Shown one piece after another: positions 35,457 to 43,716 of a DNA stretch of 64,000 nt. Source of the DNA: Pseudomonas sp. R84. GTDB lineage: Bacteria > Pseudomonadota > Gammaproteobacteria > Pseudomonadales > Pseudomonadaceae. The notes below the pieces were generated by a model. The model had not been told where the DNA came from. It saw nothing but the letters and a program-made list of their open reading frames with translations, and did not search any database. How positions within the stretch are numbered: the stretch's first letter is position 1; every line of letters begins with the position of its first letter. Location of the stretch: NCBI RefSeq assembly GCF_009834515.1, contig NZ_CP019426.1, positions 1,787,501 to 1,851,500 of the forward strand, given 5' to 3'. The position numbers and the translations under genes are program-made.

Positions 35457-36077
35457 ATGCGTAATCTGAGCGAGCAGGAAAAGTTCTGGCAGGGTGAGTT
35501 CGGCAACCAGTACGTTGAGCGCAATATCGGCCAACCGCTGGTGGCGGCCAATCTTGCCTTGTTTGCCAAAGCGTTGAGCCGCGCCGGGCGCATTGAAAGC
35601 CTGGTGGAGCTGGGCACCAATGCCGGCAATAATTTGCAGGCGCTGCATCAGTTGCTGCCGCGCTGTGAGCTGTTTGGGGTCGAGATCAATGACAGCGCTT
35701 TTGCTCAGGCACGGGCGTTGAACATTGCGCAGATCTGGCATGGCTCGCTGTTCGATTTCCCGCGCGAGCGCCGCTACGATCTGACCCTGAGCAAAGGTGT
35801 GCTGATCCATCTGGCCCCTGAACTGTTGCCGACCGCTTATGCGCAGTTGTACGCGTTGAGCCAGCGCTATATTTTGATCGCCGAGTACTACAACCCGGCA
35901 CCGGTGGAAGTGTCCTATCGCGGTAACAGCGGCAAGCTGTTCAAGCGTGATTTCGCCGGTGAAATGCTCGATCGCTACGCTGATCTGCAACTGCTGGATT
36001 ACGGCTTTGTTTACCATCGTGACCCGCAGTTCCCGGCGGATGACGTCACTTGGTTCCTGATGGAAAAACGTCCTTGA
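35457..36077 (+). CDS. Pseudaminic acid biosynthesis-associated methylase
   Basis: This 206-residue class I methyltransferase fits the TIGR03587-type protein often found inside pse loci: EQEKFWQGEFGNQYVERN at the start, LVELGTNAGNNLQAL (SAM site), LTLSKGVLIHL, and EYYNPAPVEVSYRG. Its substrate has not been established, as far as I know; proposals include a modified Pse derivative. It sits 31 bases after pseC and overlaps pseF by 4 bases. Confidence 0.9.
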   Translation: MRNLSEQEKFWQGEFGNQYVERNIGQPLVAANLALFAKALSRAGRIESLVELGTNAGNNLQALHQLLPRCELFGVEINDSAFAQARALNIAQIWHGSLFDFPRERRYDLTLSKGVLIHLAPELLPTAYAQLYALSQRYILIAEYYNPAPVEVSYRGNSGKLFKRDFAGEMLDRYADLQLLDYGFVYHRDPQFPADDVTWFLMEKRP

Positions 36078-36769
36078 GCAACGTTGCAATCATTCCGGCC
36101 CGCGGCGGCAGCAAGCGCATCCCGCGCAAGAATCTCTTGCCGTTCGACGGTGTGCCGATGATTGTCCGTTCGATCCGCACTGCGCTGGAGTCGGGCGTGT
36201 TCGATCAGGTCGTGGTCAGCACCGACGATGCCGAGATTGCCGATGTCGCGCGAGCCCATGGCGCGCAAGTGCCGTTCCTGCGCCCGGCGGAACTGGCTGA
36301 CGATTTCACCGGTACGGCGGCAGTGATCGTGCATGCCTTGCAGCAGTTGCCAACCTTCGATTTCGCCTGCTGTGTGTACGCCACGGCGCCGCTGCTGCAG
36401 GCGCGCTATCTGCATCAGGGACTGGAATTACTGGAACAGCGTCGCGACAAGTCTTTTGCGTTTTCCGTGTGCAGTTTCGGTTTTCCGGTGCAGCGTGCGC
36501 TGACGCTGGACGGGCAGGGCGCGCTGACTGCGTTGTATCCCGAATTTCGTAATACCCGCTCGCAGGATCTGCCCGAAGCGTTTCAGGATGCCGGTCAGTT
36601 CTACTGGGGCCGCAGTGAGGCCTGGTTGCGTGGTGAGGTGGTTTATTCGCCGGCCAGTCTGCCGGTGATTTTGCCCCGGCACCTGGTGCAGGACATCGAC
36701 ACGCCCGAAGACTGGAAGCGCGCCGAATACTTGTACGCCGCGCTCAAGGCGGGCGGAGAGCTGCAATGA
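36074..36769 (+). CDS. pseF: Pseudaminic acid cytidylyltransferase PseF
   Basis: The 231-residue CMP-sugar synthetase activates pseudaminic acid with CTP. The hallmark IIPARGGSKRIPRKN lies at about residues 6-20, followed by VVVSTDDAEIADVA. The conserved protein begins at TTG 36074, which overlaps the upstream stop (TTGA); no ATG gives a sensible N-terminus. It overlaps the next gene by 4 bases (ATGA). Confidence 0.94.
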   Translation: MSNVAIIPARGGSKRIPRKNLLPFDGVPMIVRSIRTALESGVFDQVVVSTDDAEIADVARAHGAQVPFLRPAELADDFTGTAAVIVHALQQLPTFDFACCVYATAPLLQARYLHQGLELLEQRRDKSFAFSVCSFGFPVQRALTLDGQGALTALYPEFRNTRSQDLPEAFQDAGQFYWGRSEAWLRGEVVYSPASLPVILPRHLVQDIDTPEDWKRAEYLYAALKAGGELQ

Positions 36770-38271
36770 GAGTGCTGATTCGCGCCGACGCCTCGCCGAC
36801 CATCGGCAGTGGCCATATTGCCCGTTGCCTGACGCTGGCGCGGGTGTTGCGCGGGCAGGGCAGCCATGTCGCGTTTGCCTGTCGGCAATTGCCGGGGCAT
36901 CGGCTGGAGGCGCTGAACGACGAAGGGTTTGAAACCTTTGCGCTGCCTGATCGTTACCTCGCTGAAGACCCACAGCAAGCCATCGAGTCGATGCTGCCGT
37001 GGCAGGCCGATATCGACGCACTCGGTCTGCTGCTGGACGGCCATGCCGAGTTCGACTGGATCATCGTCGATCATTACGGCCTCGATCATCACTGGCAAAC
37101 CGCTGCACGCCGCTGGGCACATCGCATCGCGGCGGTGGATGATCTGGCGACCCGGCGCTACAGCGTTGATCTGTTGCTCAATCAGAACTTGTCCGGCCTC
37201 AGCGAAAACTACACACCCTTGCTACCTGAGGGTTGCCGCACGTTGCTGGGCCCGCGCTACGCCATGCTGCGCGAAGAGTTCAATTGCCCGGCCATCGACA
37301 TCAAACCCACGGCTCGCCGGGTACTGGTGAATTTCGGCGGCTTCGATGCGGCGATGCAGACTCATCACGCGATGCTCGCCCTCGCTGATTTCAGCGAGTT
37401 GCAGGTGGATTTCGTTGCTGGTGCCGACAACCCGGCGTGGGCGCAGATGCAGGCCTTGGCCGAGACGCGGCCGAACTGGCGCCTGCACAGCTTCGTCAGT
37501 GATTTCTACCAGCGCATGAGCGAAGCCGATCTGTTTATCGGTGCCGGCGGCGGTACCAGTTGGGAGCGTGCAGCGCTGGGGCTGCCGACGATTTGTATCG
37601 CGGTGTCGAACAACCAGCAGGTCAACGGCGAAGTCATGGCCGCAGCGGGGGCGCATGTGTTCATGGGCGCCCGTGAGCAGGTCAGTGTCGAGCAATTGCG
37701 TGACGCTGTCGGTTTTGTGGTGGGCAATCATTTTCTGCGCCAGAGCCTGGCCGAACGTTCGCGGCAATTGGTCGATGGTCGCGGCGCCGAGCGCGTTGCG
37801 GCAGCGCTGGCTGGCGCGGTGCTCAAGTTGCGCCCGGCGACGCTGGACGATGCGCAATTGTTGTTCGAGGGGCGTAATGCCGAAGCCGTGCGGCGCTGGT
37901 CGCCGCAGACTGGCGCGATCGATTGGGTGCAACACCTCAACTGGCTGACGGCAAGTTTGCGTAATCCGCAGCGCCTGCTGTTGATCGCCGAGGCAGACGA
38001 TGGCGCCGTCGGTGTTGTGCGTTATGACCTGCGCGGATTTGAAGCCGAAGTCTCGATCTACTTGCTGCAAGGGCGTATCGGCCTCGGCTGGGGCAGGGCG
38101 CTGTTGACCCGTGGTCAGGCATTCGTCGCCGCGCACTGGCCACAACTGGCGGTCATCAACGCCTGCGTCCTGCCGGACAATCTGCCCTCATTGAATGTGT
38201 TTCGTGACGCCGGGTTTACCCAAGGGGCCTGCGCGTTCACCCGTGTTTTGAAGGATCACCCGCATGACTAG
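36766..38271 (+). CDS. pseG: PseG-PseH fusion: UDP-sugar hydrolase plus N-acetyltransferase
   Basis: The 501-residue protein joins two steps of pseudaminic acid synthesis. Residues 1-345 are PseG (IRADASPTIGSGHIARCLTLA at the N-terminus carries the catalytic-type His; GAGGGTSWERAALGLP binds the nucleotide), which releases UDP. Residues about 350-500 are a GNAT domain (LRPATLDDAQLLFEGRN, VLPDNLPSLNVFRDAGF) that fits PseH, the 4-N-acetyltransferase. No separate pseH is present, so the fusion completes the pathway. The ATG overlaps pseF by 4 bases. Confidence 0.92.
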   Translation: MRVLIRADASPTIGSGHIARCLTLARVLRGQGSHVAFACRQLPGHRLEALNDEGFETFALPDRYLAEDPQQAIESMLPWQADIDALGLLLDGHAEFDWIIVDHYGLDHHWQTAARRWAHRIAAVDDLATRRYSVDLLLNQNLSGLSENYTPLLPEGCRTLLGPRYAMLREEFNCPAIDIKPTARRVLVNFGGFDAAMQTHHAMLALADFSELQVDFVAGADNPAWAQMQALAETRPNWRLHSFVSDFYQRMSEADLFIGAGGGTSWERAALGLPTICIAVSNNQQVNGEVMAAAGAHVFMGAREQVSVEQLRDAVGFVVGNHFLRQSLAERSRQLVDGRGAERVAAALAGAVLKLRPATLDDAQLLFEGRNAEAVRRWSPQTGAIDWVQHLNWLTASLRNPQRLLLIAEADDGAVGVVRYDLRGFEAEVSIYLLQGRIGLGWGRALLTRGQAFVAAHWPQLAVINACVLPDNLPSLNVFRDAGFTQGACAFTRVLKDHPHD

Positions 38272-39316
38272 TTTCAAGATCGGCAACCGCTTGATCGGCG
38301 CCGATGCGCCGCCCTTCATCATTGCCGAGATGAGTGGCAACCATAACCAGTCGCTGGACGTGGCCCTGCAAATTGTCGAGGCCGCGGCCAGGGCCGGCGC
38401 GCATGCCCTGAAGCTGCAGACCTACACCGCCGAAACCATGACCCTGGACCTGGCTGAGGGCGAGTTCTTTATCAAGGATCCGGGCAGTCTGTGGGCGGGT
38501 ACTTCGCTCTACGACTTGTATGAAAAAGCCCACACGCCGTGGGAGTGGCATGCACCGATTTTCGCCCGCGCAAAAGAACTGGGCATGCTTGCATTCTCGA
38601 CACCGTTCGATGCCACAGCGGTGGATTTTCTCGAAAGTCTTGATGTGCCGGCCTACAAGATCGCCAGTTTCGAAAACACCGACCTGCCGTTGATCCGTCG
38701 TGTGGCCGCCACCGGCAAGCCGCTGATCATCTCCACCGGCATGGCCAGCATCGCCGAGCTGGATGAAACCGTGCGTGCCGCCCGCGAGGCCGGCTGCAAG
38801 GATCTGGTGCTGCTCAAGTGCACCAGCACTTATCCGGCGACGCCGCTCAACAGCAACGTGCGCACGATTCCCCATCTGCGTGAATTGTTCGGTTGCGAAG
38901 TGGGGCTGTCCGATCACTCGATGGGCGTTGGCGTGTCGGTGGCGGCGGTGGCGCTGGGCGCGACGGTGGTGGAAAAACACTTCACCCTCGACCGTTCGGC
39001 AGGTGGCGTCGATGCGAGTTTTTCGCTGGAGCCGGCGGAAATGGCCAGTCTGGTAGTGGAAACCGAACGAGCCTGGCAGGCCTTGGGTCAGGTGCGCTAT
39101 GGCGCCACCGACGCCGAACTGAAATCTGTGGTGTATCGCCGCTCGCTGTACGTTACCGCCGACATGGCCGCTGGTGACACCTTTACCGGGGACAATCTGC
39201 GGGCGATTCGCCCCGGTCTCGGACTGCCGCCCAAGCACACCGAGGCCGTCCTCGGTCGCCGCGCGCGTGCGCCGATCAAGCGCGGCACGCCGCTGGACTG
39301 GTCGCTGGTCGAATAA
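38264..39316 (+). CDS. pseI: Pseudaminic acid synthase PseI
   Basis: The 350-residue NeuB-family enzyme condenses the 6-deoxy-AltdiNAc product with phosphoenolpyruvate to form pseudaminic acid. The TIM-barrel part contains FIIAEMSGNHNQSL, LKLQTYTAETMTL, FEVGLSDHSMG-type residues (CEVGLSDHSMGVGV) and EKHFTLDRSAGGVD. The C-terminal ~60 residues (VTADMAAGDTFTGDNLRAIRPG) are the antifreeze-like SAF domain. It overlaps pseG by 8 bases and ends the pse run. Confidence 0.96.
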   Translation: MTSFKIGNRLIGADAPPFIIAEMSGNHNQSLDVALQIVEAAARAGAHALKLQTYTAETMTLDLAEGEFFIKDPGSLWAGTSLYDLYEKAHTPWEWHAPIFARAKELGMLAFSTPFDATAVDFLESLDVPAYKIASFENTDLPLIRRVAATGKPLIISTGMASIAELDETVRAAREAGCKDLVLLKCTSTYPATPLNSNVRTIPHLRELFGCEVGLSDHSMGVGVSVAAVALGATVVEKHFTLDRSAGGVDASFSLEPAEMASLVVETERAWQALGQVRYGATDAELKSVVYRRSLYVTADMAAGDTFTGDNLRAIRPGLGLPPKHTEAVLGRRARAPIKRGTPLDWSLVE

Positions 39317-39541
39317 GCTGATCTGCACCGAATCGGCAAAATAGCGTGACCTGCGAGTCATAACGCGCATCTTCACTGTATTGTATTGATCGGGGAGATG
39401 GCGCCTGGCTCGTTTTCGATTCCAGTGATAGCCCTTTGCGCTCCCCGTGGCTGCCCGTTGTGGCGGCCGTTTTCGTTTGTCGGCGCCCCTCGAAATCCTT
39501 GCGAGCGGTGGTCTTGGGCTGTTTTTTATTGGGAAGCCGTA

Positions 39542-40468
39542 ATGATTGGCATAAAAAGCATTGCGAGCTACGTTCCTGTAGCCGGCGTGGACAATTACGC
39601 ACAAGGTGCAAAATTCGAGAAGGATGAAGAATTCATCCTTGGCAAGATCGGCTCGGCGTTCCTGCCGCGCAAAGATGCTGAACAGGAAACCTCCGATCTG
39701 TGCGTGGAAGCGGCCAATGCGCTGTTTGCCAGCAACCCTGGACTGAAACGTGAATCGATCGACGCCTTGATCGTCGTCACTCAGAACGGTGATGAAGAAG
39801 GCCTGCCGCACACCGCCGCGATCGTACAGGACAAGCTCGGTCTGCCGACCAACGTGGCGGCGTTCGACATTTCCCTGGGCTGCTCCGGTTATGTCTACGG
39901 CATCTACGCGATCAAGGGCTTCATGGAAGCCGCCGGTCTGAAGAACGGCCTGCTGATCACTGCTGACCCGTATTCGAAAATCGTCGATCCGGAAGACCGC
40001 AACACCACCATGCTGTTTGGCGATGCCGCGACCGCTACGTGGATGGGCGAAGATCCGACCTGGGCGCTGGGCAAGGCCAAGTTCGGCACTGACGGCTCAG
40101 GTGCGCCGCACTTGAAAGTCACCGATGGCGTGTTCTTCATGAACGGTCGTCAGGTCTTCAACTTCGCACTGCTCAAAGTCCCGGCACACTTGCACGAACT
40201 GCTCGATGATTCCGGTCTGAAGGCCGATGACATCGATGCGTTCTGCATTCACCAGGGCAGTGCGGCGATTGTCGATGCCGTGGCGCGGCGTTTCGAAGGC
40301 GAGCCGGAGAAGTTCATCAAGGACATGGTCGAGACCGGTAATACCGTGTCGTCGAGCATTCCGTTGCTGCTGGAAAAACACGTACTCGATTCCGACTGGC
40401 AACGTATTGCGCTGAGCGGTTTCGGTGTCGGTCTGTCGTGGGGCTCGGCGATCATCTATCGTCCTTGA
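39542..40468 (+). CDS. Ketoacyl-ACP synthase III family protein of the glycosylation island
   Basis: This 308-residue thiolase-fold enzyme has the FabH catalytic triad: Cys114 in DISLGCSGYVYG, His237 in FCIHQGS and Asn267 in ETGNTVSSSI. It is shorter and more divergent than housekeeping FabH. The P. syringae flagellin glycosylation island also carries a KAS III gene (orf3), and its glycan bears a hydroxybutyryl group. By analogy this enzyme may make an acyl chain for the sugar. It is set off by 225 bases upstream and a terminator downstream, so it is probably its own transcription unit. GAAGCC is a weak ribosome site. Confidence 0.88.
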   Translation: MIGIKSIASYVPVAGVDNYAQGAKFEKDEEFILGKIGSAFLPRKDAEQETSDLCVEAANALFASNPGLKRESIDALIVVTQNGDEEGLPHTAAIVQDKLGLPTNVAAFDISLGCSGYVYGIYAIKGFMEAAGLKNGLLITADPYSKIVDPEDRNTTMLFGDAATATWMGEDPTWALGKAKFGTDGSGAPHLKVTDGVFFMNGRQVFNFALLKVPAHLHELLDDSGLKADDIDAFCIHQGSAAIVDAVARRFEGEPEKFIKDMVETGNTVSSSIPLLLEKHVLDSDWQRIALSGFGVGLSWGSAIIYRP

Positions 40469-40491
40469 GTCCGAGCAAAAACGGCGGATAC

Positions 40492-40531
40492 AAAAATAGC
40501 GTTCAAGGTTAACCTTGAACGCTATTTTTTT
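40492..40531 (+). terminator. Strong terminator after the KAS III gene
   Basis: A perfect 19-bp palindrome (arms 40492-40510 and 40511-40529, core TTCAAGGTTAACCTTGAA) is followed by T-rich sequence. It starts 24 bases after the stop codon and precedes the Maf gene by about 25 bases. Because of its symmetry it has T-runs on both strands. Confidence 0.85.
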
Positions 40532-40555
40532 GCCTGAAACGGAGCGCGAGGCGCC

Positions 40556-41845
40556 ATGAGCGAGTTTTTCCAAGCCAATGCCGAGGTGTTGCAACGGCGC
40601 TGGCCGGCGCTGTTCGAGCGACTGATGGCTGAAGACAGTGCGGCCGTTCCAGCTCAATTGGTTGAGGGGCATGGCTCGACGCTGAGCATCAACGGCATTC
40701 AACTCACCAGCCGCCATGACCGCCTCCATGAAGCGCGGACTCAGGCGGCCAGCCTGCCAGAAAAAGCACAATTGCATGTTTATGGCACGGGCCTCGGTGA
40801 TTTGCCCGGGGTGCTGCTTGAACGCGAAGGGCTGCAACGCTTGTACGTGCACATCCTTAACGGCGCGTTGTTTGCGCTGGTGGTGCAACTGCTTGATCAG
40901 CGTGAATGGCTGGACGATCCGCGCGTCGAGTTGTTTTATGCCGGTGATCACGCGGATTTTTTCACGCCGTTTTTTGCCTTGCCCGCCGAGATGCTGCTGG
41001 CCGATGACTTCAACGCGAAAGTCCGTGATCGCTTGGTCAGTGAAGTGCACCTGAGTTTCAACAATCGGGATTTCGATCCGCAGTCGCCGGAGATTCAACA
41101 GCGTTTGCAGGCGTGCCTGCCTGTACTGCTCGCCGATGCGGATGTGGCGCAGTTGTTCGGCACGTGTGTGGGTCGGGAAATCTATGTGATCGCCACCGGG
41201 CCGACACTGGAGCAGCATTACCAGCGTCTCGCTGCAATCCGCCAGCGCGCCGAACGCCCGCTATTCATCTGTGTCGACACTGCGTATCGACCGCTGCGCG
41301 AACACGGGATTGTGCCTGATCTGGTGGTGAGCATTGATCAGCGCATCAGTTTTCGTCATCTGCCCTTCGAAGAGTCCGACTGCATCCCGCTGGTGTATCT
41401 GCCGATGAGCGATCCGGCGGTGTTGAAGGCGTGGAAGGGCAAACGTTACGGTGGTTATTCCGCAAGTCCGATCTACGCGAACTTGCGTGAGCAGCATCCG
41501 CGAGCGCAGTTGCACGTTGGCGGCAGTGTGATTCACCCGGCGGTGGATCTGGCGGTAAAGATGGGGGCCGCCAGCATTACGCTGTTTGGCGCTGACTTCG
41601 CTTTTCCGATGAACAAGACCCATGCCGGCTGGAACGACGGCGAGCTGGGGCCGTCGGTGAATCAGGCGCGGCATTGGGTGCGCGATGGCCATGGCCAACG
41701 GGTCAGCACGCAACTCAATTTTCGCGGTTATCTGTGCGTGCTGGAGCGCTACATCGCTGCGCATCCACAGGTCGGGTTTCTCAACAGCAGCCGCGGCGGG
41801 GCGCTGATCGCCGGAACCGCTTTCAATCCGGAGTTTGTGCAATGA
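40556..41845 (+). CDS. Motility accessory factor (Maf) family glycosyltransferase, MptE-like/DUF115
   Basis: The 429-residue cytosolic protein has the DUF115 core at about residues 215-400: IYVIATGPTLEQHYQRLA, ICVDTAYRPLREHGIVPDLVVSID, and ITLFGADFAFPMNKTHAG. Maf proteins transfer nonulosonic acids such as pseudaminic acid to Ser/Thr of flagellin before export. With a full CMP-Pse pathway next door and fliC 500 bases downstream, that is the likely role here. ACGGAGCGCGAGG provides the ribosome-binding site. Confidence 0.9.
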   Translation: MSEFFQANAEVLQRRWPALFERLMAEDSAAVPAQLVEGHGSTLSINGIQLTSRHDRLHEARTQAASLPEKAQLHVYGTGLGDLPGVLLEREGLQRLYVHILNGALFALVVQLLDQREWLDDPRVELFYAGDHADFFTPFFALPAEMLLADDFNAKVRDRLVSEVHLSFNNRDFDPQSPEIQQRLQACLPVLLADADVAQLFGTCVGREIYVIATGPTLEQHYQRLAAIRQRAERPLFICVDTAYRPLREHGIVPDLVVSIDQRISFRHLPFEESDCIPLVYLPMSDPAVLKAWKGKRYGGYSASPIYANLREQHPRAQLHVGGSVIHPAVDLAVKMGAASITLFGADFAFPMNKTHAGWNDGELGPSVNQARHWVRDGHGQRVSTQLNFRGYLCVLERYIAAHPQVGFLNSSRGGALIAGTAFNPEFVQ

Positions 41846-42108
41846 GTGCGCTGAGTGTCTGTAAGGATGAATGTCGCCAGTGCGCAGGGTTGTTTCGTCT
41901 GGGTCGCGATGTCGAGGCGGCGCTGGCGATGGTCGATGTGTTTGAAAAGGCCCAGCAGTGTTTATCGTCTGCTTCTGCAGAGGTGCAGCAGATGTGGGCG
42001 CAGCTGTTACTGCAAATGCTCGCTTCCCAGGAGCGCCAGGACTGGCTGGGGCTGGCTGACGCTATGGAGTATGAACTGGTGGATTTGCTGGAAAGTGTCC
42101 CGGCCTGA
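41842..42108 (+). CDS. Small protein of unknown function between maf and fliC, 88 aa
   Basis: The start ATG overlaps the maf stop by 4 bases (ATGA), which argues for a real coupled gene. The 88-residue acidic product is helical, with three Cys near the start (SVCKDECRQCAGLF) and then long amphipathic stretches (AALAMVDVFEKAQQCL, VQQMWAQLLLQMLASQERQDW, EYELVDLLESV). Size and helicity recall flagellar chaperones or small partner proteins, but I do not recognise the family. Coupling to maf suggests it assists that enzyme or flagellin. Confidence 0.75.
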   Translation: MSALSVCKDECRQCAGLFRLGRDVEAALAMVDVFEKAQQCLSSASAEVQQMWAQLLLQMLASQERQDWLGLADAMEYELVDLLESVPA

Positions 42109-42243
42109 GTGTGCCGACAGCACTGGCCCGCAGGTTTGCGCGACAGTCGGTTTTATGACGTCATTTATTCGCGGTGGATGGACTGCTAAGTCTTTGTTTT
42201 CTCGGGGGTGGCAGGGTGATGGCAAATTTTTTTCAAAAAGCCC

Positions 42244-42270
42244 TCAAGCAACCTGCAAACCCGACGATAA
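42244..42270 (+). promoter_or_regulatory. Sigma-28 (FliA) promoter of fliC
   Basis: TCAAGCAA, 11 bases, GACGATAA fits the FliA consensus (TAAAGTTT, 11 bases, GCCGATAA) with exact spacing. It lies about 80 bases before the fliC start. Pseudomonas fliC genes are known FliA targets. Confidence 0.8.
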
Positions 42271-42350
42271 CTATTACGAAGGTTCTCTAGGCCATACCCG
42301 GCGGTTGCCAGGGCCGGAAGCCGCAGTACCCAACCAACGAGGAATTCGTC

Positions 42351-43202
42351 ATGGCTTTAACAGTAAACACCAACACTACGTCGTTGAACGTTCAGAAAAA
42401 CCTGAACCGCGCTTCCGACGCTCTGTCGACTTCGATGCAGCGCCTGTCTTCCGGCCTGAAAATCAACAGCGCTAAAGACGACGCCGCTGGCCTGCAAATC
42501 TCCAACCGTATGTCTTCCCAGATCCGCGGTAACACCCAGGCTATCCAGAACGCCAACGACGGTATCTCCGTAGCTCAGACCGCTGAAGGCGCTCTGCAAG
42601 CCACTACCGACATTCTGCAGCGTATGCGTGAACTGGCTGTTAAAGCACGTAACGGTACCAACGGCACTGCTGACCAGACCGCTACCAACGCTGAATTCGC
42701 TCAGATGTCTGACGAAATCACCCGTATCTCGGCTTCGACCAACCTGAACGGCAAAAACCTGCTGGACGGTTCGGCTGGTACTGTGACCCTGCAAGTGGGC
42801 GCAAACACCGGTTCGGCTAACCACATCGACCTGGTACTGAGCTCCAAGTTCGACGCAGTAAGCCTGTCGGTAGGCAGCGGTACTCTGTCCCTGACCGGTG
42901 CTAGCGTTTCTGGCGCTGCTACCAACATCGACAGCGCTATCACTGCAATCGACGCCGCTATCGCTGCAATCGGTTCGACTCGTGCCAGCCTGGGTGCTTC
43001 GCAAAACCGTCTGACCAGCACCATCCAGAACTTGCAGAACATCACCGAGAACACCACTGCTGCACAAGGTCGCGTACAAGATACCGACTTCGCCGCAGAG
43101 ACTGCTAACCTGACCAAGCAGCAAACCCTGCAACAGGCTTCGACCTCTGTTCTGGCTCAAGCCAACCAACTGCCTTCCGCTGTACTGAAGCTGCTTCAGT
43201 AA
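42351..43202 (+). CDS. fliC: Flagellin FliC, short form
   Basis: The 283-residue filament protein has the conserved D0/D1 ends: ALTVNTNTTSLNVQKNLNRA and LSSGLKINSAKDDAAGLQIS at the N-terminus, QDTDFAAETANLTKQQTLQQ and LAQANQLPSAVLKLLQ at the C-terminus. The variable middle (about residues 145-200) is very short, so most of D2/D3 is missing. Its Ser/Thr-rich centre (SGTLSLTGASVSG) is the likely glycan-bearing surface. Codons are strongly biased to CTG, GGT, AAC and GCT, as for a very abundant protein. GAGGAATTCGTC precedes the ATG. Confidence 0.98.
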   Translation: MALTVNTNTTSLNVQKNLNRASDALSTSMQRLSSGLKINSAKDDAAGLQISNRMSSQIRGNTQAIQNANDGISVAQTAEGALQATTDILQRMRELAVKARNGTNGTADQTATNAEFAQMSDEITRISASTNLNGKNLLDGSAGTVTLQVGANTGSANHIDLVLSSKFDAVSLSVGSGTLSLTGASVSGAATNIDSAITAIDAAIAAIGSTRASLGASQNRLTSTIQNLQNITENTTAAQGRVQDTDFAAETANLTKQQTLQQASTSVLAQANQLPSAVLKLLQ

Positions 43203-43217
43203 TTTCGGAATAAGTTT

Positions 43218-43256
43218 AAGCGGGGGAGTGTGCTTGTCGCGCTCTCTCGCTTTTTT
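43218..43256 (+). terminator. Terminator after fliC
   Basis: An imperfect stem between GCGGGGGAGTGTG (43220-43232) and CGCGCTCTCTCGC (43238-43250) is followed by six T. It begins 15 bases after the fliC stop. Confidence 0.7.
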
Positions 43257-43274
43257 CGTTAAGAGGTGATGGGC

Positions 43275-43634
43275 ATGGACATGAGCGTAAAGCTTAACGT
43301 GTCTTATCCGGCTCCCAAGCCAGCGACCCCTGTTGCTGACAAGCCGTCAGAGACGCCAAAAGTTGCGAAGGCCGATGCTCCGGTTGCTGACCGCAAAAGT
43401 CAGGACACGGATGACGCCAAGTTGAAACTGGCTGTGCAGGAGATCGAGAAGTTCGTTCAATCGATCAAGCGCAATCTGGAGTTCTCGATCGATGAGCATT
43501 CCGGTAAGGTCATCGTCAAGGTGATCGCAAGCGAGACGGGTGAGGTCGTTCGACAGATTCCCTCCGCAGAAGCCCTCAAGCTGGCAGACAGCCTCGCCAA
43601 TGCGAGCCACGTTCTGTTCGACGCCAAAGTCTGA
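43275..43634 (+). CDS. flaG: FlaG family protein
   Basis: The 119-residue protein has a charged, Pro/Ala/Lys-rich N-terminal half and a conserved C-terminal FlaG domain (LEFSIDEHSGKVIVKVI, TGEVVRQIPSAEALKLA). FlaG proteins influence filament length in Pseudomonas and other bacteria. The ATG at 43275 was chosen because AAGAGG lies eight bases upstream; GTG 43266 and ATG 43269 are possible. It lies between fliC and fliD, as usual. Confidence 0.92.
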   Translation: MDMSVKLNVSYPAPKPATPVADKPSETPKVAKADAPVADRKSQDTDDAKLKLAVQEIEKFVQSIKRNLEFSIDEHSGKVIVKVIASETGEVVRQIPSAEALKLADSLANASHVLFDAKV

Positions 43635-43716
43635 TAGCTGGCATGAATAATGTTTGTACGTTCTCAGGACGCGTGTAACGGTCAAAAGAATGGCAACAAT
43701 CTGAAGGGAGATGCAC

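Noticed and set aside
43638..43653. Possible sigma-54 promoter before fliD (CTGGCATGAATAATGT)
   Set aside because: The -24 half is good but the -12 position reads GT instead of GC; too weak to list as a feature.
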